From the NCBI RefSeq assembly GCF_016862555.1, contig NZ_BONE01000081.1, positions 1-35,484 of the forward strand: a DNA stretch of 35,484 nt, read 5' to 3'. The position numbers and the translations under genes are program-made. This document shows positions 25,068-32,753 of this stretch, one piece after another. The notes under the pieces are model-generated. The model did not search any database. It saw nothing but the letters and a program-made list of their open reading frames with translations, and was not told the DNA's origin. The stretch's first letter is position 1. Each line of letters starts with the position of its first letter. The stretch is from Asanoa siamensis (GTDB taxonomy: Bacteria > Actinomycetota > Actinomycetes > Mycobacteriales > Micromonosporaceae).

Positions 25068-26119
25068 GCCGTACCTCCGAGGGGATCGGGTGTTTCCACG
25101 GGGTGTGACCCGCAGCTGCGTCGCGTGACGAGCCGCGTGGGGAGGACCCGGCGCCGCGGGTTGGCGCGGTCCGGGCCCGTGCTTCGTTCGCCGATGCGCT
25201 CGTCGAGCCAGCGCGCCGCGGTGGCGCCCAGCTCGCGCATCGGCTGCGTCACGGTGGTCAGGCCGGCGAACCGGGCGGCGAGGACGTCGTCCCATCCGGT
25301 CACGGCCAGGTCATGGGGCACGGAGCGGCCGGCGGCCTCGGCGGCGATGTGCACGCCGAGGGCGACCTCGTCGTTGGCACAGACGACCGCGTCCGGCGGG
25401 TCGGCCATGAGCTGCGCGCCGACCCGCTCACCGGCCTCGACGTCGTAGGCGCACGGCCGCAGGTCGGGCCGGGGCAGCCCGTGCGCGCGGAGCACCTTGA
25501 CCAGGCCCGCGTACCGGCCGGCCATGTCCGGCGCGGCCTGCGGGTCGCCGGCGAAGACGAAGCGGCGGTGGCCGTGGGCGACGAGGTGCTCGGCGAGCTC
25601 GGCGGCTGTGCGCTCGTTGCGGGTGCGGATGGTGTCGATGCCGTCGACGGGCGGGCGGGCGAGGAGCACCAGGGGTACGCCGGTGGCGGCGATCGCCCGC
25701 ACGGTGTCGTCGCCGACGGTGTTGCCCATGACGGCGAGGCCGTCGACCCGGCCGGCGAGGTCGTGCACCGCCGCCTCGGCGTCGCGGCGCCCGTGCGTGG
25801 TCAGGATCAGCACGCTGCGGCCCAGCTCGGCGGCGATCTCCTCGTAGCCGAGGACGACCTCCGCGTAGTAAGGGCCGGTCAGGTCGGGGAAGACGATCCC
25901 GTTGGCGGCGTGCCGGCCCTCGGCCAGCGCGCGCCCGGACTGGTTGGGGGTGTAGTTGAGCGCCTCCACGGCGGCCCGGACCCGGGCGCGGGTCGCCTCG
26001 GTGACGAGATCGGAGTCGCGCAGTGCACGGGAGACGGTTGCTATCGACACGCCGGCGTGCTTCGCCACCTCGTAGATCGTCGCCGCCTTCGACTTTGAAA
26101 GCGCTTTCATCGCCGCCAC
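25064..26119 (-). CDS. LacI-family repressor of the sugar operon
   Basis: A 351-residue LacI/GalR regulator. It has a helix-turn-helix at residues ~13-33 (ATIYEVAKHAGVSIATVSRAL), a hinge helix (SGRALAEGRH) and a periplasmic-binding-protein-like effector domain (NGIVFPDLTGPYYAEVV to VTGWDDVLAARFAGLTTV). GTG 26119 is chosen because TAGCTT lies 7 nt upstream; ATG 26110 is an alternative. It is the first gene of the operon and overlaps the binding-protein gene, so it is probably autoregulated together with its targets. A perfect palindromic operator lies within its first codons. The effector is likely the transported oligosaccharide. Confidence 0.93.
   Translation of the reverse strand: MAAMKALSKSKAATIYEVAKHAGVSIATVSRALRDSDLVTEATRARVRAAVEALNYTPNQSGRALAEGRHAANGIVFPDLTGPYYAEVVLGYEEIAAELGRSVLILTTHGRRDAEAAVHDLAGRVDGLAVMGNTVGDDTVRAIAATGVPLVLLARPPVDGIDTIRTRNERTAAELAEHLVAHGHRRFVFAGDPQAAPDMAGRYAGLVKVLRAHGLPRPDLRPCAYDVEAGERVGAQLMADPPDAVVCANDEVALGVHIAAEAAGRSVPHDLAVTGWDDVLAARFAGLTTVTQPMRELGATAARWLDERIGERSTGPDRANPRRRVLPTRLVTRRSCGSHPVETPDPLGGTA
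26096..26109. promoter_or_regulatory. Perfect 14-bp LacI-type operator inside the repressor's first codons
   Basis: TGAAAGCGCTTTCA is a perfect palindrome with the central CG-containing AGCGCT core typical of LacI/CebR-family operators. It sits at about codons 4-8 of the repressor gene, 18-31 bp downstream of the -10 box, where bound protein would block promoter clearance or elongation. Confidence 0.7.
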
Positions 26120-26126
26120 GCGGCCG

Positions 26127-26132
26127 AAGCTA
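26127..26132 (-). promoter_or_regulatory. -10 box for the lacI sugar operon
   Basis: TAGCTT on the minus strand, 7 nt before GTG 26119, consistent with a leaderless operon transcript. Confidence 0.45.
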
Positions 26133-26181
26133 CCCGCCCTTCACGCGCCGGAAACTTGATCTTCGCCATTCGCGCGTAGCG

Positions 26182-26195
26182 ACAAAACGCTTTAA
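26182..26195. promoter_or_regulatory. Possible second, imperfect LacI operator
   Basis: ACAAAACGCTTTAA matches the perfect operator at 26096-26109 at 10 of 14 positions when read on the minus strand. It lies 86 bp (about eight helical turns) away on the other side of the promoter, which would allow looping. Confidence 0.35.
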
Positions 26196-26214
26196 AGCCG
26201 CGGCGGTACGCAAA

Positions 26215-27054
26215 TCAGACCGCACGCAAACCGGTGCGTTCCCGGCCGAACCGCAGCCGATCCGCGGCCCCGGCGGTCGCCTCGTCGGCGGGCAGCCACA
26301 CCACCACCTGCTGGGCGTCCGGCGTGGGCAGGTCCAGCGTCTCGCGGTCCCAGCGCAACCGGCCGGCGCGGGGATGATCGATGGTCAGCGGCACCCGGGC
26401 CGGCGGCAGGTGACGGTGCAGCCGGCGGGTGAACTCGGCGCCGGCGACCGGCGCGAACCGCGCCGTGAACCAGTCGAAGCTCTCGACGGAGGGCCCGAGC
26501 CACAGGTTGAAGACCTGCTCGTCGGCCACCTGGTCCCACTCGGGCAGGACGGTCCGGGCGCGCGGGTCCGTGAACACCCAGCGGGTGATGCTGGGCTCCG
26601 CGGCGTCGAGCAACCCGGTGTCCCGCACGACCGCGGCGAAACCGTCGGTGTACGCGAGCACGTCGCCCTGCCGGTTGGTCACGAAGGCGACGCTGGGCTC
26701 GAGGAGCCCGAGGACCCGCCGGACGGCGGGACGCACGGTCGTCCCGGGTCGGGTGGGCCGCGCGTGGCCGGCGCACGGGCTGCCCGTGATCTTGGCGAGG
26801 TAGCGCAGGTGGTCGCGTTCGGTCGCGTCGAGGTCGAGCGCGTCGGCGAGCGCCTTGAGGACGGGGTCGGACGGGTTGCGATCGCGGCCCTGCTCGATCC
26901 GTGTCAGGTATTCCACGCTGATGCCGGCCCGCCCCGCCAGTTCGGACCGCCGTAGCCCGGGCGCCCGCCGCCGCTGGTAGGCCGGCAGGCCGAGGTCCGC
27001 CGGCCGGATGCTGTCGCGCTTGGCCCGGACGAAGTCTCCTAACGGCGTACCCAT
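26215..27054 (-). CDS. XRE-family regulator with MmyB-like ligand-binding domain
   Basis: A 279-residue regulator. The N-terminal helix-turn-helix of the XRE type (~8-85) contains RRAPGLRRSELAGRAGISVEYLTRIEQGRD. The C-terminal domain (~105-270) follows the MmyB-like pattern (PF17765): VLAYTDGFAAVV, WVFTDPRARTVLPEWDQVADEQV, and a C-terminal HPRAGRLRWDRETLDLP. Members bind small hydrophobic ligands and usually sit divergent from an oxidoreductase gene, as here. ATG 27054 has TAAGCT 7 nt upstream (leaderless). It likely represses itself and the FMN reductase through the inverted repeats in the shared intergenic region. Confidence 0.9.
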   Translation of the reverse strand: MGTPLGDFVRAKRDSIRPADLGLPAYQRRRAPGLRRSELAGRAGISVEYLTRIEQGRDRNPSDPVLKALADALDLDATERDHLRYLAKITGSPCAGHARPTRPGTTVRPAVRRVLGLLEPSVAFVTNRQGDVLAYTDGFAAVVRDTGLLDAAEPSITRWVFTDPRARTVLPEWDQVADEQVFNLWLGPSVESFDWFTARFAPVAGAEFTRRLHRHLPPARVPLTIDHPRAGRLRWDRETLDLPTPDAQQVVVWLPADEATAGAADRLRFGRERTGLRAV

Positions 27055-27061
27055 GCCCCCG

Positions 27062-27067
27062 AGCTTA
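27062..27067 (-). promoter_or_regulatory. -10 box for the XRE regulator gene
   Basis: TAAGCT on the minus strand, 7 nt before the ATG at 27054. Confidence 0.45.
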
Positions 27068-27098
27068 TGACCAGGTCAGCGGCTTCCCCGACGCGCAC

Positions 27099-27138
27099 GG
27101 TGGCCCTGTCGGGGCCACCCTGGAACCGGCCTGTTCCA
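27099..27138. promoter_or_regulatory. Two inverted repeats between XRE regulator and FMN reductase genes
   Basis: GGTGGCCC-N5-GGGCCACC (27099-27119) and TGGAAC-N6-GTTCCA (27121-27138) are both perfect and adjoin each other. They lie 30-69 bp upstream of the reductase GTG and 45-84 bp upstream of the regulator ATG, so they are well placed as operators for the divergent pair. The first could also form an RNA hairpin. Confidence 0.5.
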
Positions 27139-27167
27139 CCGGCCGCGGGCGGCGGATCGTCGACGCC

Positions 27168-27767
27168 GTGAGTGACAGGAACAAACTTGTGATCATCATT
27201 GGCAGCGTCCGCGAGGGCCGGTTCGGCCCGGCCGCCGCCAGCTGGGTGGCCGCGCAGGCCCGGACGCACGGCGGTTTCGAGGTGGAGGTCGTCGACCTGG
27301 CCGAGGCGGACATCCCGCTCTCGCTGCCGGCCGCGCCGCCCAAGTTCGCGGGGCCCGACTATCCCCGGCCCGCGGGCCTGGCCGAGACAACCCGCAAGCT
27401 CGCGGAGGCGGACGCCTTCATCATCGTCACGCCCGAGTACAACCACAGCTATCCGGCCTCGGTGAAGGCGGTCATCGACTGGCACTACACCCAGTGGACC
27501 GCCAAGCCCGTGGCGTTCGTGAGCTACGGCGGCCCGGCCGGCGGACGGCACGCGGTGCTGCATCTCGAGAACGTGCTGACCGAACTGCACGCGGTGACCA
27601 TCCGGGACGGGCTGGCCTTCCCGAACTTCTTCACCGGGTGGCAGGACGGCGAACCGCTCGACGCCGCCGCGGCGGGCTACGCCAAGACCCTGCTCGAGCA
27701 ACTCTCGTGGTGGGCGACGGCCCTGCGGGCGGCGCGGGCCGCCAACCCGTACCCCGGCGGGTCCTGA
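27168..27767 (+). CDS. NAD(P)H-dependent FMN reductase
   Basis: A 199-residue flavodoxin-like protein of the NADPH-dependent FMN reductase family. The phosphate-binding loop is IIIGSVREGRFG (residues ~8-19), and ITPEYNHSYPASVKAVIDW and SYGGPAGGRHA mark the FMN-binding loops. Such enzymes reduce FMN, quinones, azo dyes or metal ions with NAD(P)H. GTG 27168 gives the normal length; no convincing -10 box or SD stands out close to it. It diverges from the MmyB-type regulator and is convergent with the phosphatase-fold gene, whose end lies 9 nt away. Confidence 0.92.
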   Translation: MSDRNKLVIIIGSVREGRFGPAAASWVAAQARTHGGFEVEVVDLAEADIPLSLPAAPPKFAGPDYPRPAGLAETTRKLAEADAFIIVTPEYNHSYPASVKAVIDWHYTQWTAKPVAFVSYGGPAGGRHAVLHLENVLTELHAVTIRDGLAFPNFFTGWQDGEPLDAAAAGYAKTLLEQLSWWATALRAARAANPYPGGS

Positions 27768-27776
27768 CCCGCGGTC

Positions 27777-28691
27777 TCAGCCGAACCGGAAGCCGGCCAC
27801 CACCGCGCGGTGGTCGGTCTCCGGCGTGCGCACCACGGTCGACGCCGTCGCGACCAGGCCGCGGTAGAAGATCTGGTCGGGCCGGATCACGGGCAGCGTC
27901 GCCGGCCAGGTCGCACCGGGACCGCGGCCGGCGTCGGCCTGCGCGTCCCGTACGAGGTCGCGCAGCGGAGCGATCACCCGGTCGGTGACGGCCGTGTTCA
28001 GGTCGCCGAGCACCACCAGCCGCTCCGCCCGGTCGGCGGCGACGGCGTCGGCCAGCGCCCGCAGGGAGCGGTCCCGGGTCGCGGTGACACCCGGGCGGGC
28101 CGAGCCCAGGTGCACGGCGTACACGGCGACCTCGCCCTCGGGGGTGTCGACGACCGCGCGCAGGGCCCGCTCCCAACCCAGCGCGGTGTCGACCGGCGCG
28201 TAGTCGACGATCGGGTAGCGGCTCCACAGCTCCACCGTGGACACCCGCACGTGGTGCGCGTAGTGCGCCGCCATCGTCCCGGCCGTCGGCTCGCGCAGGC
28301 CTTCGGCCACCTCGACCAGGGCCACGACGTCGGCGTCGGTGGCGGCCACCGCGTCCGCGGTCGCGGCCGGGTCGGGGTTGGCGGCGTTGACGTTCTGGCT
28401 GGCCACCCGCAGTTGCGTGGCGCCGGGGTCGCCCTTGGGCAGCCAGGCCCGGCCGAACAGCATGCCCCAGACCAGCAGCGGCACCAGCGCCGCGACGACG
28501 GCCGTCGGGGTGCGGGCGACGACGGCGCCGAGGATCAGCACGGGCACGGCCAGCAGCAGCAACGGCGCGGCGGTGTCGAGCACGCTGCCGAAGCCGGCCA
28601 CGTTGGGCACCGAGCGGTGGAAGGCGAGCAGGACGGTCACGGGCAGGGCGAGGAGCACTACCGCCGCGGTGACGAGTCGCCTGTGCATCAC
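27777..28691 (-). CDS. Membrane-anchored endonuclease/exonuclease/phosphatase-fold protein (VanJ-like)
   Basis: A 304-residue protein with three N-terminal membrane segments (residues ~4-24, 38-60, 62-82) and an exported EEP domain. Catalytic motifs are QNVNA, ALVEVAE, HLGS, GDLNTAV, RPDQIFY and TDHRAVV, so the His/Asp/Asn metal-dependent set is complete. This layout is that of the VanJ family, where a Streptomyces member gives teicoplanin resistance by acting on undecaprenyl-pyrophosphate-type substrates; related actinobacterial copies are mostly uncharacterised. GTG 28691 is 6 nt and ATG 28688 9 nt from a TAGCGT box. It diverges from the iron-uptake operon; no functional link is evident. 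Confidence 0.87.
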   Translation of the reverse strand: MMHRRLVTAAVVLLALPVTVLLAFHRSVPNVAGFGSVLDTAAPLLLLAVPVLILGAVVARTPTAVVAALVPLLVWGMLFGRAWLPKGDPGATQLRVASQNVNAANPDPAATADAVAATDADVVALVEVAEGLREPTAGTMAAHYAHHVRVSTVELWSRYPIVDYAPVDTALGWERALRAVVDTPEGEVAVYAVHLGSARPGVTATRDRSLRALADAVAADRAERLVVLGDLNTAVTDRVIAPLRDLVRDAQADAGRGPGATWPATLPVIRPDQIFYRGLVATASTVVRTPETDHRAVVAGFRFG

Positions 28692-28697
28692 CGGGTG

Positions 28698-28703
28698 ACG
28701 CTA
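28698..28703 (-). promoter_or_regulatory. -10 box for the VanJ-like gene
   Basis: TAGCGT on the minus strand, 6 nt before GTG 28691 and 9 nt before ATG 28688. Confidence 0.4.
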
Positions 28704-28770
28704 CACAACGTGGTCACGCGTTTCGCCGCGTTCGCGGTCGTGTCGTCACGGGGAGTGTCCACGCCGGAGC

Positions 28771-28810
28771 TTAGGTTGACCTTTTCCAAAGTTAGGCTAA
28801 CCTAATCCGC
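28771..28810 (+). promoter_or_regulatory. Iron-regulated promoter with iron box(es) for the siderophore uptake operon
   Basis: TTGACC (28776-28781), 16 nt, TAACCT (28798-28803), then 7 nt to GTG 28811: a well-formed leaderless promoter. The 19-bp segment 28787-28805 matches the DtxR/IdeR/DmdR iron-box consensus at 16 of 19 positions and covers the -10. A second, weaker match (12 of 19) at 28771-28789 covers the -35. With iron, a DtxR-type repressor would block the promoter. Confidence 0.85.
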
Positions 28811-29644
28811 GTGTCGCAGGGGGAACTTCGCACCGGCCTGCGCGGCGTCACGCTGGACCTCGCCTACCACGGCACTCCGGTCGTCCACGCCGCGTCCATC
28901 ACGCTGCGTCCTGGTCAGGTCACCGCTCTCGTCGGGCCCAACGGCAGCGGCAAGTCGACGCTGCTGCGGGCGCTCGCCCGGCTGCACAAGCCGGTCGCGG
29001 GCGACGTGCTGCTCGCTGACGCGTCGGCGCTGGCCCTGTCCGCGCGCGACTTCGCCCGGCGGGTCACGCTGCTCGCCCAGAGCCGGCCGACGCCGGCCGG
29101 GGTCAGCGTGCACGACGTGGTCGGTTACGGGCGGCACCCGTACCGCGGGCGCTGGCGGGCCGACGACCCCGACGGGCCGCGGGCGATCGCCTGGGCCATG
29201 GAGGTCACCGGGGTCACCGGCATGGCCGACCGCGCCGTCGACGAGCTGTCCGGCGGCGAGCGGCAGCGCGTCTGGCTGGCCACCTGCCTCGCCCAGGACA
29301 CCGGCGTGCTGCTGCTCGACGAGCCGACCACGTTCCTCGACCTGCGCTACCAGGTGGAGATCCTCGACCTGACCCGCGACCTGGCCGACGAGCACGGGGT
29401 CGCGGTCGGTGTGGTGCTGCACGACCTCGACCAGGCGGCCGCCGTCGCCGACCAGGTCGTGCTCCTCTCCGCCGGGCGCGTCGTCGGCGCCGGCGACCCG
29501 CGGGACGTGTTCACCGAGGCCGCCCTCACCGACACCTACGGCATCCCCGTCTCGGTCCTCGTGGACCCCGAGACGGGCCACCTCTCCACCCGACCCGTCG
29601 GCCGGCACCACAGCCGGGCGCGTACCGAAAGAGAAGTTGTATGA
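28811..29644 (+). CDS. Iron-siderophore ABC transporter ATP-binding protein (FecE/FepC-like)
   Basis: A 277-residue ATPase with Walker A GPNGSGKST (~42-50), Q-loop LLAQSR, signature LSGGERQR, Walker B VLLLDEPT and H-loop LHDLDQ. It belongs to the iron-chelate/cobalamin uptake subfamily and energises the double permease at 30627-32753. GTG 28811 is the leaderless start under the iron box. The stop overlaps the next gene (ATGA at 29641-29644). Confidence 0.95.
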   Translation: MSQGELRTGLRGVTLDLAYHGTPVVHAASITLRPGQVTALVGPNGSGKSTLLRALARLHKPVAGDVLLADASALALSARDFARRVTLLAQSRPTPAGVSVHDVVGYGRHPYRGRWRADDPDGPRAIAWAMEVTGVTGMADRAVDELSGGERQRVWLATCLAQDTGVLLLDEPTTFLDLRYQVEILDLTRDLADEHGVAVGVVLHDLDQAAAVADQVVLLSAGRVVGAGDPRDVFTEAALTDTYGIPVSVLVDPETGHLSTRPVGRHHSRARTEREVV

Positions 29645-30627
29645 AGCGATTCCCCTTGCTCGCCCTCGCCGCGGTCGCGGCCCTGACGCTCGGCGCCTGC
29701 GGCACCACCGAGGACGCCGGCGCGCCGTCGCCGGCGGGCTCGTCGGCGGCCGCGACCGGGCCGGTCACCGTCAAGGACGGCCGGGGCAAGGAGATCACCC
29801 TCCCGAAGCCGGCCACCCGGGTCGTCAGCCTGGAGTGGGGCGAGACCGAGATCCTGGTCAGCCTCGGCGTGATGCCGGTCGGGAGCGCCGACAACAAGGG
29901 GTACGCGACCTGGAACACCTCGGCGCCCCTGGACGCGTCGGTGAAGGACGTCGGCACCCGCGGCGAGCCGAGCGTCGACTCGGTCGTCGCCCTGCAGCCG
30001 GACCTGGTGGTCATGGAGGCCGAGCGGGGAGCGCCGATCGTGGCGCAGCTCGAGAAGTACGTGCCCGTGCTGGTCACCGTCGGCAGCGACGCGACGCGCA
30101 ACCTCGACCGGCTGCGCGAGGACGTGACGATGGTCGCGACGGCGGTCGGCAGGCAGTCCGAGGGCACGGCTCTGCTGGCGTCGCTGGACTCCCGGATCGC
30201 GTCCGCCAAGACGGAGCTCGCCTCCGCCGGCGCCGCGGGCAAGCAGTTCGCCATGGCCGACGGGTGGAAGGAAGGCAGCACCGTCTCGATCCGGATGTTC
30301 GGCAAGGGCGCGCTCGTCTCCGACCTCGGCACCGCGATCGGCCTGCAGAACGCGTGGACGGCGGCCGGCGACCCGCAGTGGGGCCTCGGCCAGACCGACG
30401 TCGAGGGCGTCAAGGCGCTCGACGGCAAGGACGTGCGGTTCTTCTACAACGCTTCCGACGGCACCGACGTGTTCGCCGAGGGCCTCGCGGGCAACGCCAT
30501 CTGGGACGCGCTCGGGTTCGTCAAGGACGGCAAGGTGAGCAAGCTGCCGAACGGCATCTGGACGTTCGGCGGCCCGAAGTCGTGCATCCAGTGGATCGAC
30601 GCGGTCACCGCGGCGTACAAGGCCTGA
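29641..30627 (+). CDS. Iron-siderophore ABC transporter substrate-binding lipoprotein
   Basis: A 328-residue FecB/FepB-like (periplasmic binding protein fold III) lipoprotein. The lipobox LGAC places the lipid-carrying Cys at residue 20. The domain shows PATRVVSLEWGETEILVSLGVMPVG and a C-terminal lobe ending near WTFGGPKSCIQWIDAV, with helices spanning both lobes. It binds a ferric siderophore at the outer face of the membrane. GAGAAG lies upstream of ATG 29641. The stop overlaps the next ATG by one base (TGATG). Confidence 0.94.
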   Translation: MKRFPLLALAAVAALTLGACGTTEDAGAPSPAGSSAAATGPVTVKDGRGKEITLPKPATRVVSLEWGETEILVSLGVMPVGSADNKGYATWNTSAPLDASVKDVGTRGEPSVDSVVALQPDLVVMEAERGAPIVAQLEKYVPVLVTVGSDATRNLDRLREDVTMVATAVGRQSEGTALLASLDSRIASAKTELASAGAAGKQFAMADGWKEGSTVSIRMFGKGALVSDLGTAIGLQNAWTAAGDPQWGLGQTDVEGVKALDGKDVRFFYNASDGTDVFAEGLAGNAIWDALGFVKDGKVSKLPNGIWTFGGPKSCIQWIDAVTAAYKA

Positions 30628-32753
30628 TGAGCCTCTCCACAAAGGAGCCAACGGCGCCGGCGGCGTCCCCCGTCGCCGATCTACCGGCGCCGAGGCGGGT
30701 ACGGGTGGCGGCGGCGTTCGTCGTCGCCCTCGTGCTCGCCTGCCTGCTGGCCGCGGCGCACCTGACCCAGGGCACCTCGTCGGTCGGCGCGAACGATCTC
30801 CTGCGACTGGCGTTTGGCTTCGGTGACGCGGGCGTCGCCGACGTCCTGGTCGCCTCGCGGTTGCCGCGGCTGCTCGCCGCCGTCGTGATCGGGGTGGCGC
30901 TCGGCCTGGCCGGGGCCGCGCTGCAGTCGTTGGCCCGCAACGCGCTCGCGTCGCCGGACACCCTGGCGGTCAACGCCGGGGCCTACCTCGCGGTCGTGGC
31001 CGTATCGGCCTTCGGGGTCACCCTGGGCGTCCTCCCCGCCGGCGGGGTCGCCTTCGCCGGCGGCCTGCTGGCCGCTGGCCTCGTGATGGCGTTGTCGGCC
31101 GGCGGGCGGGCCGGGCCGACGCGGCTGATCCTGGCCGGGACCGCGGTGGCGCTGGCACTGGGATCGCTGACGGTGGTGCTGCTCCTGCTGTTCGAGCAGA
31201 ACACCATCGGGTTGTACGCGTGGGGCAACGGCTCGCTGGTGCAGAGCGACCTCGACGCCGTGACCCGCCTGGCTCCGGTGGTCGTGCTCGGCGTGGTGCT
31301 GTTGCTGCTGGCCGCCCGGCGGTTGGACGTCCTGGCGCTGGGCGACGATCCGGCCACTGTGCTCGGTGTGCACGTGCGGCGGACCCGGATCGTCGTGGTG
31401 GTCCTGACCGTGCTGCTCTCGGCGGCGGCCGTGACGCTGTGCGGGCCGGTCGGGTTCGTCGGGCTGTGCGCGCCGGTGATCGTGCGGCTGCTGGCCCGGG
31501 TGGTGCCCGGCGTGCAGCGGCACAAGGTGCTGCTGCCGCTCTCGGGCATCGTCGGCGTGCTCGTCGTCGTCGGCTCGGACGTGCTGCTGCGGGGCCTGAT
31601 CGGCGCGCAGGCCGGCGTCGAGGTGCCGACCGGCGTGGTGACGTCGCTGTTCGGCGCGGCGGTGCTGGTCTGGCTGGCGCGCCGGCACCGGGACGCGGGG
31701 AACACGTCGCACTCGACGTCGGGGCGGCTGCGCTCGCGGCGCGCCTTCGTCGTGGTGCTGTCCGTCTCCGCCGTGCTGGCCGTGGCCGCGCTGGTCCTCG
31801 GCATGCTGTTCGGCGACACCTGGGTGCTGCTCGGCGACGTCACCAACTGGCTGTCGGGCAAGACCGGTCCGGCCTACACGTTCGTGCTCGACCAGCGGTA
31901 TCCGCGGGTGTTCGCGGCCCTGCTCGCCGGGGCCGCGCTGGCGGTGGCGGGCACGGTCGTGCAGGCGGTGTGCCGCAACCCGCTGGCCGAACCGGGCCTG
32001 CTCGGCATCTCCGCCGGTGCCGGCGTCGGCGCGGTGGCGCTGATCTCGTTCGTGCCGCTGGCCTCCGTGTGGTCGATGTCCGGTGTGGCCGGTGCGGGCG
32101 CGCTGATCGCGTTCGCCGTCGTCTATGGACTGTCGTGGCGCGGCGGGCTCAGCTCCGACCGGCTGGTGCTGGTCGGCATCGGCATGCAGACCGGGCTGTT
32201 CGCCGTCATCACGACCGTCATCATCGCCACGGACCCGTGGAACACGGGCAAGGCGCTGACGTGGCTGTCGGGGTCGACGTACGGCCGTACCGCCGGTCAG
32301 GTCGTGCCCGTGCTCGTCGCCCTGCTGGTGGCGTTGCCGCTGCTGGCCTACGCGCGGCGGGACCTGGACATGCTCGCGCTGGACGAGGACACGCCGCGGG
32401 TGCTCGGCGTGCGGCTGGAGCGCACCCGGCTCGTCGCGCTCGTCTCCGCCGCGCTGCTCACGTCGACCGCGGTGTCGGCGATCGGCGTGGTCGGCTTCGT
32501 CGGCCTGGTGGCCCCCCACGCCGCGCGGGCCCTGGTCGGCGCGCGGCACGCCCGCGCCCTCCCGGTCGCCGCCCTCCTCGGGGCAGTGATGGTCAGCGCC
32601 GCCGACACCCTGGGCCGGACGGTCATCGCACCGGCCCAGATCCCGGCGGGGCTCGTCACGGCCCTGATCGGCACCCCGTACTTCGTCTGGTTGTTGTGGC
32701 GGTCCCGCACCGGGTCCGCGTCCATGTCCGTGTCTGCGTCTGGAGGCGCTTGA
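30627..32753 (+). CDS. Fused double FecCD-type iron-siderophore permease (FhuB-like)
   Basis: A 708-residue permease made of two FecCD domains in one chain (~27-353 and ~371-700), the arrangement of E. coli FhuB rather than the more common two separate genes. Each half has the family landmarks: RLPRLLAAVVIGVALGLAG and YPRVFAALLAGAALAVAG near the start, LALGDDPATVLGV / LALDEDTPRVLGV ahead of the ATPase-contact helix, and GPVGFVGLCAPVIVRLL / GVVGFVGLVAPHAARAL. About 20 membrane helices are expected. A charged linker (~353-371) joins the halves. Start and stop are coupled by TGATG overlaps on both sides. Confidence 0.94.
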   Translation: MSLSTKEPTAPAASPVADLPAPRRVRVAAAFVVALVLACLLAAAHLTQGTSSVGANDLLRLAFGFGDAGVADVLVASRLPRLLAAVVIGVALGLAGAALQSLARNALASPDTLAVNAGAYLAVVAVSAFGVTLGVLPAGGVAFAGGLLAAGLVMALSAGGRAGPTRLILAGTAVALALGSLTVVLLLLFEQNTIGLYAWGNGSLVQSDLDAVTRLAPVVVLGVVLLLLAARRLDVLALGDDPATVLGVHVRRTRIVVVVLTVLLSAAAVTLCGPVGFVGLCAPVIVRLLARVVPGVQRHKVLLPLSGIVGVLVVVGSDVLLRGLIGAQAGVEVPTGVVTSLFGAAVLVWLARRHRDAGNTSHSTSGRLRSRRAFVVVLSVSAVLAVAALVLGMLFGDTWVLLGDVTNWLSGKTGPAYTFVLDQRYPRVFAALLAGAALAVAGTVVQAVCRNPLAEPGLLGISAGAGVGAVALISFVPLASVWSMSGVAGAGALIAFAVVYGLSWRGGLSSDRLVLVGIGMQTGLFAVITTVIIATDPWNTGKALTWLSGSTYGRTAGQVVPVLVALLVALPLLAYARRDLDMLALDEDTPRVLGVRLERTRLVALVSAALLTSTAVSAIGVVGFVGLVAPHAARALVGARHARALPVAALLGAVMVSAADTLGRTVIAPAQIPAGLVTALIGTPYFVWLLWRSRTGSASMSVSASGGA

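Noticed and set aside
29409-30626. Upstream open extension of the fused permease frame through the binding-protein gene
   Set aside because: It is out of frame with a clear lipoprotein and has no membrane segments. The TGATG overlap fixes the start at 30627.
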